A stretch of DNA of 61,403 nucleotides from a bacterium (GTDB lineage: Bacteria; Zhuqueibacterota; QNDG01; JAFGCO01): contig JAFGCO010000027.1 of the NCBI GenBank assembly GCA_016932575.1, forward strand, positions 1 through 61,403. The letters are read 5' to 3'. Below, piece after piece: positions 52,187 through 61,403 of this stretch (the first letter of the stretch is position 1; every line of letters begins with the position of its first letter). The translations under genes and the position numbers were made by a program. The notes under the pieces were generated by a model. That model ran no database searches. It saw only the letters and a program-made list of their open reading frames with translations, and had not been told where the DNA came from.

Positions 52187-52918
52187 CTATTCTTCCAATC
52201 GCTTTAACATTTCTTTTGCATTTTCATTATCCGGATTCAGCTGTAATGAGTGCTGATAATTTTTTATGGCTAAATCCTTTTCCCCGTTCTTCATAAAGGC
52301 TTCACCTAAACTGTCATACACATTCCATGACTCCGGATACAGTTTTACATTTAATTGAAAAACAGCTTTCGCTTCCTGAAATTTTCCCTGATTAAGAAGC
52401 TTATATCCTGAATCATTTAAATCATACTCTATATCTTCTTCCTCAGAAGGTTGATAAACCGCTGTTGAATATACCAGTTTCCAAGTGCCGTCGAATTTTT
52501 CAACAAATTTAACTTCTCTGCTTTCGGCAAGCTCTTCTCCGGTTTCCTGGTGGATTAATTTCTGATTGTAATAGACCCATGCCGCATTTCCGTATAATTG
52601 GACATGCCAGTCGGATCTTTTGATATCCATGATACGAGGTTCAGGATGTGTTTCATAAAACGATTTCCAAAAGGAACCCAATGAATCCCAACCCACAAAC
52701 TCCATAGGAATCAAGTCGGTCGGGTACATGGCTAAAACATAATCTGTATGGGCCCATGTATCTGACCACCCCTTAAAATTTCTGTTGGCCCAATGGGTCG
52801 TTTCGCTGATGACCACTGATTTAATCGCTTCTATTTCAGCTGATGTGTCATCCTTTTGTTTTGCGGCAGAAAAAGAAACTGCACACAATAATCCGATTAG
52901 CACGATTCTTTTCAACAT
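52187..52918 (-). CDS. Secreted SnoaL-like/TPR protein
   Basis: 243 residues from the ATG at 52918 (GGAG 6 nt upstream). A signal peptide (MLKRIVLIGLLCAVSFSAA) is followed by a SnoaL/NTF2-like domain (about 25-150; WANRNFKGWSDTWAHTDYV and VQLYGNAAWVYYNQKL, with the sheet face YNQKLIHQETGEE) and two to three TPR repeats (about 165-243; GKFQEAKAVFQLNVKLYPES, NYQHSLQLNPDNENAKEML). The combination suggests periplasmic ligand binding plus protein contacts. It precedes the protease gene on the same strand with the MITE-like repeat between them. Confidence 0.8.
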   Translation of the reverse strand: MLKRIVLIGLLCAVSFSAAKQKDDTSAEIEAIKSVVISETTHWANRNFKGWSDTWAHTDYVLAMYPTDLIPMEFVGWDSLGSFWKSFYETHPEPRIMDIKRSDWHVQLYGNAAWVYYNQKLIHQETGEELAESREVKFVEKFDGTWKLVYSTAVYQPSEEEDIEYDLNDSGYKLLNQGKFQEAKAVFQLNVKLYPESWNVYDSLGEAFMKNGEKDLAIKNYQHSLQLNPDNENAKEMLKRLEE

Positions 52919-53044
52919 AACCATCTCCTTTATTAATCTTTTTAAATATATTCTCCCCTCACAGTATCTGCAGAGAGTCATCTCATGCACCTTGTGTTCA
53001 AACGCTTATTCACTCCACTATGAAACACAAAAGGTTCTCAAACC

Positions 53045-55810
53045 TCATTTCATCAGCACCATCCGAACCGCTTTCTGATAATCCCCTGCCAGTATCCGGC
53101 AGATATAAATTCCTGCGGCCACTGCGTTCTCCTGATCATTCAGTCCGTTCCATGTGACTGTATGATAACCAGCTTCAAAGTTGTCTGAAATAAGGTTCTT
53201 TACCTGCTGCCCCAATGTATTGTAAACAATCAGGCAAACCTGTTCATTTTTTGGTAATTCGAAATGAATCTTTGTGATTGGATTAAAGGGATTGGGGATA
53301 TTTTGATTTAATTCAAAATTTTCCGGGATATCGGTAACTGTTTGATGATCCTCGATATTTGTAGTTCCATAATATGGTGATATTTCAGTTACACGGTGTG
53401 TTAATATCAGTGCCCCTGGTATGCCTGCTTCTTCAGTCCCCCAGAAAATATCACTCTCAAATGTGTATTCTTTCCCGGCTGGTACACCTAAAGAATGCAA
53501 TTCTATAACCGTCATATCCTCATTTTCATTTAAATGATTTTCACGTACATGTGTAAATTGATGAGTTTTTACCTGTGCATCTATACCTATACTCTTCCAC
53601 GTAAATCCTCCTTTCACAGAAAATTTAAAGCTCCAGTATCGTGACCTGTTTGCTTCAATACTTCGATAAGTACTTCTTCCCCATGCTTTCTCAAAGCTTG
53701 TTATCGCTGAGTTAAGTTCCTGTGTTAAAGTAGGAAAAGCATGCAAATAATCCAAAATTTCCGGATCCATATTCGATCCATAATAAGAGTAAACATTTCC
53801 TGGCGTATGTCTCATAAAGGGTTCCATAAAATTTTCCAGTGCAGATCGTGCAGTATTCCCATACATTAGTTCATATTCTTCTATATAAGTTTCCCATGGA
53901 TCAAACTGTAATGTTGGATTTCTCGGAAGAAGAATATAAAACCACATTTCTTCATTATCCTCTCCTAAAACCGGTGTCCCGTCAAGATATTCAATACGAT
54001 AGGGATATTGATAGTACCCGGAATTTAACCATAAAACTGAATTTGTTTTGTTATTTAATGTCCAACCGGTTGATTCAAAGTAACCCTTGCGAAATGATGA
54101 TCTACTTTCAACCGTGTCAATATATACTTGTTCAAAGCCTTGCTTAAGCTTTGGCAACTTCTTTAATTTTTTTATACCTGTCAGTTTGCTTATATCCAGA
54201 CTCGTTTCTATATTATATGAGTACCCAAATCCCGAGGAAGCTTGCACGGAACAAAGGGTATCGTGTGCTTCCGCATAAATAACTTTAATATATGTTCGTA
54301 ACGAATCATCATTGATCCCCTTTTCACATGGAGGTGCTGTAATTATTGCCACAGGCTTTCCAACGCCCGGCAAGGAATTGACAGAATCAAATTTCGAAGT
54401 GAAAAAGCGGCACCAAAACGAATCATTGTTGATATCTGATGCAACAATGATAGGTTTTTCAAAACCATAATTTGTTGTAAAATTACTTGTCATAGGTTCC
54501 TGCATAATGAATTCGTCATTCTCTTTAATGTAATTTATAATATAGAGTGCCGGTCTATTTGTGACACAATACACCTGAAAATTTTCATCTCCGGCAGCAT
54601 TCGCAATAGTCATTGAAACATCAAGCCCTGCATTTGATCGAACACTTGCTAATCTTTCTTTAGGATTTTGAATTCCATCCAGATCGAATGTGTAAATCCA
54701 ATTAAATAATTTTTGATCACCATTTTGATTTGCGGACATAGCGAATACAATATCACAATAACCATTATAATCTATATCCATCATATCCACATCAAGTTTA
54801 TATGGTCCGCTAGCTCCACTTAGGGACATTCTATGATCACTATCCAGTAAAGTATTATTCATTGGATTGTCGTTCCCCGCATATGACACCTGCTCCCATT
54901 GTTCCAGTTCAGAGTTATAATCCAATATCATCGCATAAAAATCTCTGTCACTCATGCTAAAGAAAATGACTATTTCAGATCTTCCATCATGATCAATATC
55001 TCCACAGGCCAAGTCTGCATTAGTAAATCCAAATGATGATTTGTTAAATATCAATTTCTCAACAGGCGTACCCGGAAAAACATTCCATTTATAACTATAT
55101 ACTTTAAGAGCTACCATGTCAATAACAACACCTATCAGTTCATCAATATTATCCCCATCCAGATCGGCAATTTCAAATGCATGAGAACCTGGAATTCCGA
55201 AAATCGCTTGAGAATTTTTTATTCCATAACATTGGTCGATTTCATCAACCTTGTTATTTTTCCAGTAACCCCACCATTTATCACCAGCTGCAATTAAAAG
55301 CTGCTGTAGATTTTGTGCCCTAGCTGCTGCAGAAAAACAACCTCCAAACATATATCTCAAATCTGATCCGGAGACTATAGTATTTAAGTTTGACATGGAG
55401 GATATGTCCAATTGATTATCATCATTTTCAATACGATAGAAATTCCCTGAATTATCTGTCTGTAATGTGCCCAATACAATACTTTGTTTTTCACTTAAAA
55501 GGACGGCAGTAGCACGCACATTTTGATGAGACGCAGCATCCATAGTTTCAAACAACGGGCTTGTCCAATATTCATATTCTTCTGTACCTTCGATCCATCG
55601 ATGATCAATATACTGTAAAAATGGCGCATTTGACGATGTTCCGCTTCCAAATGCAATAAACAATTCCTGCTCCTCCAACTTAAAATCCGGAAGGGGACTG
55701 AAATTCTGATTATCCCCAGCCTTACAAAAAACAAAGGAGAAGAAAATACACAAGGTAACTAAAAAATGGTTTTGTGTAGTAATTGGTTTTAACAGTTTCG
55801 CGCTTTTCAT
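53045..55810 (-). CDS. Secreted FG-GAP/VCBS-repeat protein with T9SS sorting domain
   Basis: 921 residues with a signal peptide (to about residue 32). The middle contains FG-GAP-like repeats with calcium-binding D.D.DG loops: IADLDGDNIDELIG, CGDIDHDGRSEIVIF and MDIDYNGYCDIVFAM, as in integrin-alpha-like propellers. The C-terminal 80 residues are a T9SS type A domain (NIPNPFNPITKIHFELP, GLNDQENAVAAGIYICRIL and a terminal KAVRMVLMK). Export through the type IX system is likely. Function unknown; such propellers commonly bind partners or ligands. GGAGG lies 8 nt before the ATG. Confidence 0.88.
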   Translation of the reverse strand: MKSAKLLKPITTQNHFLVTLCIFFSFVFCKAGDNQNFSPLPDFKLEEQELFIAFGSGTSSNAPFLQYIDHRWIEGTEEYEYWTSPLFETMDAASHQNVRATAVLLSEKQSIVLGTLQTDNSGNFYRIENDDNQLDISSMSNLNTIVSGSDLRYMFGGCFSAAARAQNLQQLLIAAGDKWWGYWKNNKVDEIDQCYGIKNSQAIFGIPGSHAFEIADLDGDNIDELIGVVIDMVALKVYSYKWNVFPGTPVEKLIFNKSSFGFTNADLACGDIDHDGRSEIVIFFSMSDRDFYAMILDYNSELEQWEQVSYAGNDNPMNNTLLDSDHRMSLSGASGPYKLDVDMMDIDYNGYCDIVFAMSANQNGDQKLFNWIYTFDLDGIQNPKERLASVRSNAGLDVSMTIANAAGDENFQVYCVTNRPALYIINYIKENDEFIMQEPMTSNFTTNYGFEKPIIVASDINNDSFWCRFFTSKFDSVNSLPGVGKPVAIITAPPCEKGINDDSLRTYIKVIYAEAHDTLCSVQASSGFGYSYNIETSLDISKLTGIKKLKKLPKLKQGFEQVYIDTVESRSSFRKGYFESTGWTLNNKTNSVLWLNSGYYQYPYRIEYLDGTPVLGEDNEEMWFYILLPRNPTLQFDPWETYIEEYELMYGNTARSALENFMEPFMRHTPGNVYSYYGSNMDPEILDYLHAFPTLTQELNSAITSFEKAWGRSTYRSIEANRSRYWSFKFSVKGGFTWKSIGIDAQVKTHQFTHVRENHLNENEDMTVIELHSLGVPAGKEYTFESDIFWGTEEAGIPGALILTHRVTEISPYYGTTNIEDHQTVTDIPENFELNQNIPNPFNPITKIHFELPKNEQVCLIVYNTLGQQVKNLISDNFEAGYHTVTWNGLNDQENAVAAGIYICRILAGDYQKAVRMVLMK

Positions 55811-56658
55811 GATTTGTTCCTCCCAATTTTTAGGTTCACCATCAAATTAGGAGGATGCATGTTAAAATTCTACCAGCATTGTTGCAAATGATGCGGTTAT
55901 TGTTGCATATGGGGGATTTTAATATAAAAAGGGGGAAAAGTTCAGACCAAAGATGGGACTGATGAACGGACAACTATGATAGGAAGTGTAAATGGGCAGA
56001 TAAGTTAAAGGATTCTCCTTGGTTTATTAAATTGACAAACTGTAAAGTGCAGACAGTCGACCATGGCAAATGTCAAATTCCAAAAACCAAATCTCAAATA
56101 AAACTCAATACCCAATGACCAAAATTCCAAACATAACATCGTACTGTTTGAAATTTGAATTTTGATATTTGGGATTTATTTGTTATTTAGGATTTGTTAT
56201 TTGATATTTGATTTTTAATTATAACTTTACGTGCTTTGCGACTTAGCGGTGATTACTTGAGTTTTTTATTTTGAATTTGGAATTTCGAATTCTTGCCCCG
56301 TTAGATAAAAAAATCTGTAACAGTTAAATTTACTTTTTATGCAAAATAGAATTAATATTGCAATAATAAACTTCCATATATCTATCTAACAGGGTGAATT
56401 TCGAATTTAGACATTCGAATTTTGGATTTATGATTTTTTTGACATTTGGATTTTGACAATGATTTGGCATTTGGATTTTGGATTTTGGAATTTATTATAA
56501 TTTGTTTAGGATTTCAATATTCGAATTTCGGATTTAGGATTCGTTTGTTTTTTGGAATTTGTTATTTGTAATTTATTTGGACTTTGTAATTTGGAATTTG
56601 TATTTTCACACCTTCATACTTAGACACTTTCGTACCTTCTTTAATCTTTAATCTTGAT
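55811..56658. repeat. AT-rich repeat tract (AAATTCCAAAT family)
   Basis: No gene is seen. From 56068 on, the stretch is built of ATTTG, TTTGGAATTT, ATTTGGGATTT and related phrases. Segments 56068-56132 and 56146-56210 are imperfect inverted copies of each other (about 65 nt arms, 13-nt centre). Further copies run to about 56605, interrupted by a non-repetitive piece near 56285-56390 that ends in AACAGGGTGAATTTCGAATT. Similar phrases occur at 521-562 and 17743-17932. The part before 56068 is plain intergenic sequence. Confidence 0.6.
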
Positions 56659-59600
56659 TTATTTATACTTCGACGGCACACAACCGAACTGCTCCTTAAA
56701 GCATTCACTGAAATACGCCGGGTTGCTGAATCCCACCTGATACGCTATCTCCGAAATGGTGCCGGTCTTCTTTTCAAGTAAAATCGCCGCCTGACGAAGA
56801 CGAATAGAGGCGATGAATTCCGTGGTACTCATGTTCACAACCGCTCTCAGCTTGCGGTGAAGCTGGGACCGGCTCAGGCCGATTTCCTTGCCCAGACTGT
56901 CAGGACCGAAACGCTCGTCTTCCATGTTTTTCACAATGATTTCGGACGCACGCGTTAAAAACTGCTCATCCGCGGAGGTGATGGCCACCTCGGACAAAGG
57001 CATAAGAATGTTGTTCTTATACCGTTTGAACAATTTTTTCCGCTGCTCGATCAGGTTCCTGACCCGGACGCTCAGCTCTTTTTCATTGAACGGCTTCACC
57101 AGATAATCATCCGCCCCGGTTTCCAGACCCTGGATCTTGCTGTCAAAATCCGCGCGTGCAGTTAAGAGGATCACAGGAATATGACTCGTTTGAGGATCGG
57201 TTTTCAGTTTCTCACACAATTCAAAACCATCCATTTCCGGCATCATCACATCACTGATCACCAGATCGGGCATGTGTTCCAGGGCCAGTTCCAGACCCTC
57301 GCGGCCATTCTCCGCCTCTGTCAGATGATACTGTTTATCCAGAATCCCGGCCATGTAATGGCGCAGGTCCGCATTGTCTTCAACGATCAGTATGCTCGGT
57401 TTTTCTTTACCCTTCGCCTCTACGGATATTTGCTTTTCATTGTCAGGTATACTTTGTTCAGACAGCACTTCTTCAGCTTCCGGTCCGGTCAGGTCGGAAT
57501 CTGGCACTTCTCTCAAAGGCAGAGTGACCGTAAACGTGGATCCCTTTCCCGGCATGCTTTCAACCGTGATGTTTCCCTGATGATGCTCCACCAGCTCCTT
57601 GGCTAAAGCAAGACCAATGCCTGTGCTCGCATCCCGGTGTTTCATGCTGTCATCCGCCTGATAAAACCGGTCGAAGATCCTGTCCAGATGTTCCGGGGGA
57701 ATGCCGATGCCTGTGTCTTTCACGGATATTTCCACGGATCCATGTGCGTACAATTCTTCCCCGGAAACAGGCTGATGCCTCTCATCCGGTTCGATGGTTC
57801 GGATGTTCACCCAAACCGATCCACCTTCCGGCGTAAATTTCAAAGCATTGGACATGAGGTTATACAGTATATGCTCGAATTTCTCCCTATCCACAGCCAT
57901 TTGAATGGACAATTGTTCCGATTTTATGTGAAGCGAAATGTGTTTCAGTTTGGCCTGCGACTCGAAGCTCTGCACAATGCGGTTCACAAAGGGCACCATA
58001 TCCAGGCTGACCAGCTGTAAGCTCAGCTTGCCGGATTCGATTTTTGCCAGATCAAGTAACTGGTTTACCAGTTTTAAGAGCCGCTCGCCGTTCTTTTTAA
58101 TGATCTTGAGATCCAGTTTTGCCTGATTCTTCCTGGCAGCTTTGATTAATTGATCCAGCGGCCCTAAAATCAACGTCAACGGTGTCCTGAACTCATGCGA
58201 GATATTGGCCAGGAACTGGGTTTTCATGTGATCCACTTCCTGCAGCTTGGCCGCTTCCGCCTGCTTCATCTGATAGGCATGCTGAAGTTTGAGCCTGCGC
58301 ATCTGGTTCCGCCAGACCAGGACCACAGCACCGGCAATCATCAGAAAGTAAACACTGTATGCCAGAAACGTGCCGTACCAGGGTTTGTGAATAATCACCT
58401 GTAAAGACAGGCCCTCCCGGTTCCACACCCCGTCACTGCTGGCGGCCTGAATGCGCAGTACATATTTGCCCGGATTCAGATTCGTGTAATAAAACTCGCG
58501 CCGCGTGCCCGCATCCACCCAGTCCTTATCATAATTTTCCAGCATGTACCGGTACGTATTCTCCTCGGGCCGGCTGTAATGCAGGGCCGCACTCACAAAC
58601 GTCAGATCATTCTGCCAGTGCGCAAGTTCGATTCTGTCCGAGATGCTGATATCCTGCTTTAACACAGAATCATTACCTGGAACGACGGATTCGTTGAACA
58701 GTTTAAAATCCGTGAGCACCACTTTGGGGGGATGGGGATTGTCGATGATTTCTCTGGGATTGAAAAACACAAGACCATCACTCAGTGTACATAAATAAAT
58801 ATAACCATCGCTTAACTGAGTCGCAGAATAATGATAAAAATTGGTAGGGAGCCCTTTTTTTTCAGTATAATTTCTAAACTGTTCTGTTTCAGGATCAAAT
58901 CTAACCAAGCCTCCGGTTGTAGCCAGCCATAAATAACCGTCCTGATCCTCAATAATCCCCTGGACCTCATTTTTAATCAGTCCATCTTCTTTCTGATAAA
59001 ACTTCACTTCACCAGTCTCAGGATTGTATTTTCCCAATCCATTGTAACCCGTACCCAACCAGATGTATCCCCTGCTGCAGCAATAGATCTCTCGAAGATT
59101 GATCCAGTCAACAGCCCGGCTGAATGTAGAATCATGTTTGTTGAATTTGCAAAGCCCGTTTTGCGTTCCCACCCAGATATTGCCTTCATAATCCTGATGT
59201 GTACACCAGACATAGTAATCGGTATGAATGGTTGTGCTGTCTGAAGGATCCCAATAAAACCGCCGGTTTTTTTGCCTACCTATATCAAACACATTAAGTC
59301 CACTGGCCGTACACCCAATCCAGAGACTTGTTGAATCATATTGATCCATGCACAGAATTTGATTGCTGGACAATGTGGACACATCCGAAGGATCATGCGT
59401 TAAATGTACAATACTCCCATTTTTATTAAGGCATACAGCCCCCCCAAAAAACGTTCCAAACCACAAATTACCAATATGATCAACCATAACGCATGAAACA
59501 TCATCCGTATTCAGACTCCCTTTATTTTGAGGTAGTTGCACACATGAGAACTCATTTTTTTCTCTGTTATAAACATTTAAACCATTTTCTGTTGCCACAT

Positions 59601-61053
59601 AAATACTGTTCGGATCGTAACTATTTTCAGCAATATCACGTGTATGATTATGAGACAATCCGCTGTTTCCGGACCAAATATGATGAAAACACTGCTTAAA
59701 AGGATCACACTTGTTCAAACCTCTTACTTGTGTTCCAATCCAGATGATACCTGAATGGTCTATAAGTAAAGAATTAAAATGCACCGCACGAAACGAATTT
59801 TCATCCTGCAGATTTTCACTGTAACGTTCTACTGTTCCTGTTTTAATATCAAGCAAATTGATATGCTTTTTCATATTCTCATCTTCAGCCAAAATCCATA
59901 AAGAACTGTCATGAGTTTCATGAACCGGTCTGAATTGTGCTGAATTGCTTAAACTTTTCGGTTCATCCGGATTATGTCTGAAATGGGTACTTTGCATTGT
60001 GTTCCTGTCAATCAAATCCAGTCCGTTTGGAATGGACACCCAGAGATTATTCCGTCTGTCTTCATACAGATAATAACAGGTATCACTAGAAATGCTGAAC
60101 GGTTTTGAAGAATCATGTTTTAAATTTTCAAATCCATCTGTTTCAGGAACATAAAGGTTTAATCCGCCGCCTTCTGTACAAATCCAAATTTCATCATTTT
60201 TTGTCTTACTTATAAACAATACCTTATTATGACTAAGACCGATTTCATTATCTTTTTCAAATCGATAATTCACAAAAGTGTCTTTATCTCTGCAATATTT
60301 ATATACACCATTATTAACTGTACCAATCCATACATTGGAAAGGCTGTCCTCAATCATGCAGGGATAACCCATTGTGCTGAATACAAATGGAAATAAGAAC
60401 CACTGATTTCGTTCTGATACTGAGTCCTGGGCGCACATTTGAGGGTACTCATGGAATTCACATGTGATTGTATTGAAACGACATAGTTTAACAAGGTTAG
60501 ATCTATACATATCAATGCACCAAAGCCACATTTCATTTTTCGAATCCAAATAAAAAGTAAAGAAATCCCATAGAACTGAATTGCTTGAATCCGGCTCTGA
60601 GAAATCAAACCGTTCCAGTTTTTCCGTTTGTCTGTTGAATTTAAATATCTCTGGAGTTAAACACAGAAACCATATATTACCAAATTCATCCTCCTGCATG
60701 CTGAAAATCCGAAATGAATCCAGTTGATAAACAGAATCTCGATATAATGGATAATGCTTAAATTCATAACCATCATATTGTATCAACGCTTTTGATGAAG
60801 AAAACCAGATAAAACCCAGATGATCCTGAAGCATTGGACCAATATCATTATCATTCAAATTATTTTCAGAAGTGATATGCTCAAACTTCACCCGTCTGGG
60901 CTGATTGAACAGGTTTTGGGCGGAACAAGACTCTGTCTGAATAAAAAGAAAAACCAATAAGGCAAGGAGTATGATGCATGATTTTTTATTAAAGCGATAC
61001 GGAAACATCATTTTCCAAAATTCAAAAAAATTCCGTTTTGTGAATCCCGGCAT
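56659..61053 (-). CDS. Hybrid two-component system sensor kinase/response regulator with AraC output
   Basis: 1464 residues from the ATG at 61053 (GGA 8 nt upstream); a TTG 12 nt earlier is less likely. Order: signal anchor (about 25-45), two seven-bladed Reg_prop propellers (about 50-790; repeated blades such as EDSLSNVWIGTVNNGVYKY and DHIGNLWFGTFFGG), a Y_Y_Y domain (about 800-875), a transmembrane helix (about 895-915), HisKA with phospho-acceptor His (NISHEFRTPLTLILGPLDQL, near 950), HATPase (about 1065-1170), receiver with phospho-acceptor Asp (DLVISDVMMPEMDGFE, about 1220-1340) and AraC HTH (about 1365-1464). Such proteins in Bacteroidota sense periplasmic oligosaccharides and switch on polysaccharide-use genes. 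No target cluster is adjacent within the window. Confidence 0.96.
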   Translation of the reverse strand: MPGFTKRNFFEFWKMMFPYRFNKKSCIILLALLVFLFIQTESCSAQNLFNQPRRVKFEHITSENNLNDNDIGPMLQDHLGFIWFSSSKALIQYDGYEFKHYPLYRDSVYQLDSFRIFSMQEDEFGNIWFLCLTPEIFKFNRQTEKLERFDFSEPDSSNSVLWDFFTFYLDSKNEMWLWCIDMYRSNLVKLCRFNTITCEFHEYPQMCAQDSVSERNQWFLFPFVFSTMGYPCMIEDSLSNVWIGTVNNGVYKYCRDKDTFVNYRFEKDNEIGLSHNKVLFISKTKNDEIWICTEGGGLNLYVPETDGFENLKHDSSKPFSISSDTCYYLYEDRRNNLWVSIPNGLDLIDRNTMQSTHFRHNPDEPKSLSNSAQFRPVHETHDSSLWILAEDENMKKHINLLDIKTGTVERYSENLQDENSFRAVHFNSLLIDHSGIIWIGTQVRGLNKCDPFKQCFHHIWSGNSGLSHNHTRDIAENSYDPNSIYVATENGLNVYNREKNEFSCVQLPQNKGSLNTDDVSCVMVDHIGNLWFGTFFGGAVCLNKNGSIVHLTHDPSDVSTLSSNQILCMDQYDSTSLWIGCTASGLNVFDIGRQKNRRFYWDPSDSTTIHTDYYVWCTHQDYEGNIWVGTQNGLCKFNKHDSTFSRAVDWINLREIYCCSRGYIWLGTGYNGLGKYNPETGEVKFYQKEDGLIKNEVQGIIEDQDGYLWLATTGGLVRFDPETEQFRNYTEKKGLPTNFYHYSATQLSDGYIYLCTLSDGLVFFNPREIIDNPHPPKVVLTDFKLFNESVVPGNDSVLKQDISISDRIELAHWQNDLTFVSAALHYSRPEENTYRYMLENYDKDWVDAGTRREFYYTNLNPGKYVLRIQAASSDGVWNREGLSLQVIIHKPWYGTFLAYSVYFLMIAGAVVLVWRNQMRRLKLQHAYQMKQAEAAKLQEVDHMKTQFLANISHEFRTPLTLILGPLDQLIKAARKNQAKLDLKIIKKNGERLLKLVNQLLDLAKIESGKLSLQLVSLDMVPFVNRIVQSFESQAKLKHISLHIKSEQLSIQMAVDREKFEHILYNLMSNALKFTPEGGSVWVNIRTIEPDERHQPVSGEELYAHGSVEISVKDTGIGIPPEHLDRIFDRFYQADDSMKHRDASTGIGLALAKELVEHHQGNITVESMPGKGSTFTVTLPLREVPDSDLTGPEAEEVLSEQSIPDNEKQISVEAKGKEKPSILIVEDNADLRHYMAGILDKQYHLTEAENGREGLELALEHMPDLVISDVMMPEMDGFELCEKLKTDPQTSHIPVILLTARADFDSKIQGLETGADDYLVKPFNEKELSVRVRNLIEQRKKLFKRYKNNILMPLSEVAITSADEQFLTRASEIIVKNMEDERFGPDSLGKEIGLSRSQLHRKLRAVVNMSTTEFIASIRLRQAAILLEKKTGTISEIAYQVGFSNPAYFSECFKEQFGCVPSKYK

Positions 61054-61403
61054 ATTATCATCCAATGTTCAGAATGAGAGGGATCCTGCCAAATAAGCAA
61101 ACACGCAATCCGGTATCAAAATGAGAAATGGAGTTTCAATCGAAATTCCCCTGCTCATTATCCCGATGCAACATAAAGTAATGTTGAAACCGTTGGGTTG
61201 AAGGCTGTTCAACTTTACAAAAATTGAATCACAAAAGCAATAAAAAATATATAATTAATAAATTCAACAAATATCCATAAAAAGAACAAAATATCATCCC
61301 CTAATGCTTCTGCCGGGGATCGATTCTTTACTCTGTTGGATATTAATTAATTAACTTTGGCAAATTTGTAAAAAAGAAAAATCTTTCTTCCCCACACGCC
61401 TAA
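61054..61403. other. Region upstream of the hybrid regulator, to contig end
   Basis: No gene is seen in these 350 nt. A small inverted pair CAACAT/ATGTTG occurs near 61169-61186. The second copy of the TATCATCCCC repeat lies at 61292-61322. The rest is AT-rich and unexplained. Confidence 0.5.
61292..61322. repeat. CATCCCC-type interspersed repeat, second copy
   Basis: TATCATCCCCTAATGCTTCT followed by GCCGGGGATC closely matches 48022-48053 (one G/T change in the first 20 bases after the first two). The arms ATCCCC and GGGGAT can pair, so it is a hairpin repeat. Confidence 0.6.

Noticed and set aside
53045-61053. Polysaccharide utilisation locus regulated by the hybrid regulator
   Set aside because: No SusC/SusD pair or glycoside hydrolase lies next to it in the window; the GH3 gene is about 17 kb away with its own sensor kinase.

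Overview
The window reads as a chromosomal contig end from a Gram-negative bacterium of the Fibrobacterota-Chlorobiota-Bacteroidota (FCB) superphylum, probably an uncultured lineage near candidate division KSB1, Calditrichota or Ignavibacteriota. The main evidence is three large secreted proteins with a C-terminal type IX secretion (Por) sorting domain containing the NPFN motif (27942-29573, 48967-51867, 53045-55810), a giant hybrid two-component regulator of the Bacteroidota type (56659-61053), many small outer-membrane barrels and lipoproteins, and a tRNA gene without an encoded CCA. Phylum placement is inference; no rRNA is present.

Layout. 1-757: contig edge with the end of an IS21-like element, a 3' tRNA-Val fragment, an intact tRNA-Pro(UGG) with its terminator, and interspersed repeats. 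758-12367: a leftward housekeeping block. A radical SAM/DUF2344 protein, RNase G, L21 and L27 form one likely operon; then come uppP, holA, an ECF sigma factor, its zinc-binding anti-sigma factor, an HtrA-like protein with all three catalytic residues replaced, a membrane GAF protein, a small zinc-ribbon protein and rdgB. 12694-18737: a rightward TetR / outer-membrane barrel / LolD-type ATPase / two FtsX-type permeases / LolA-like set that looks like a complete envelope export machine. 19010-22510: a SWIM-SNF2 helicase that appears to start at CTG. 22600-23000: a vapB antitoxin stub with its operator-like palindrome. 23023-25458: a CDGSH/4Fe-4S protein and a fused PabB-PabC folate enzyme.

25618-35295: secreted proteins, then a cluster of PfkB kinase, ABC ATPase, ABC permease fused to a CPBP protease, a three-helix membrane protein and a divergent Nudix protein, followed by a Tat-exported cysteine-rich protein. 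35430-39941: a GH3 glycosidase followed closely by a sensor kinase with a substrate-binding-like sensor domain. 40292-42220: a decayed locus in which an ankyrin/outer-membrane-barrel gene and an esterase gene appear joined by a deletion. 43933-47793: five consecutive leftward genes for outer-membrane barrels and lipoproteins. 47794-48966: a 1.2 kb gene-free stretch with several repeat families and a candidate terminated small RNA. 48967-55810: secreted papain-like protease, a SnoaL-like/TPR protein and an FG-GAP protein; the protease gene lies between two inverted copies of a ~110 bp MITE-like repeat. 55811-56658: AT-rich repeat tract. 56659-61053: the hybrid two-component regulator.

Overall the window mixes core genes (translation, cell-wall lipid recycling, folate, nucleotide sanitation) with envelope, secretion and polysaccharide-related accessory genes. 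No prophage, CRISPR array or complete insertion sequence was seen. The strongest candidates for new biology are the sigma / anti-sigma / pseudo-HtrA set, the TetR-barrel-ABC-LolA export locus, the PfkB-ABC-CPBP-Nudix cluster, and the gene-free interval with a possible small RNA.
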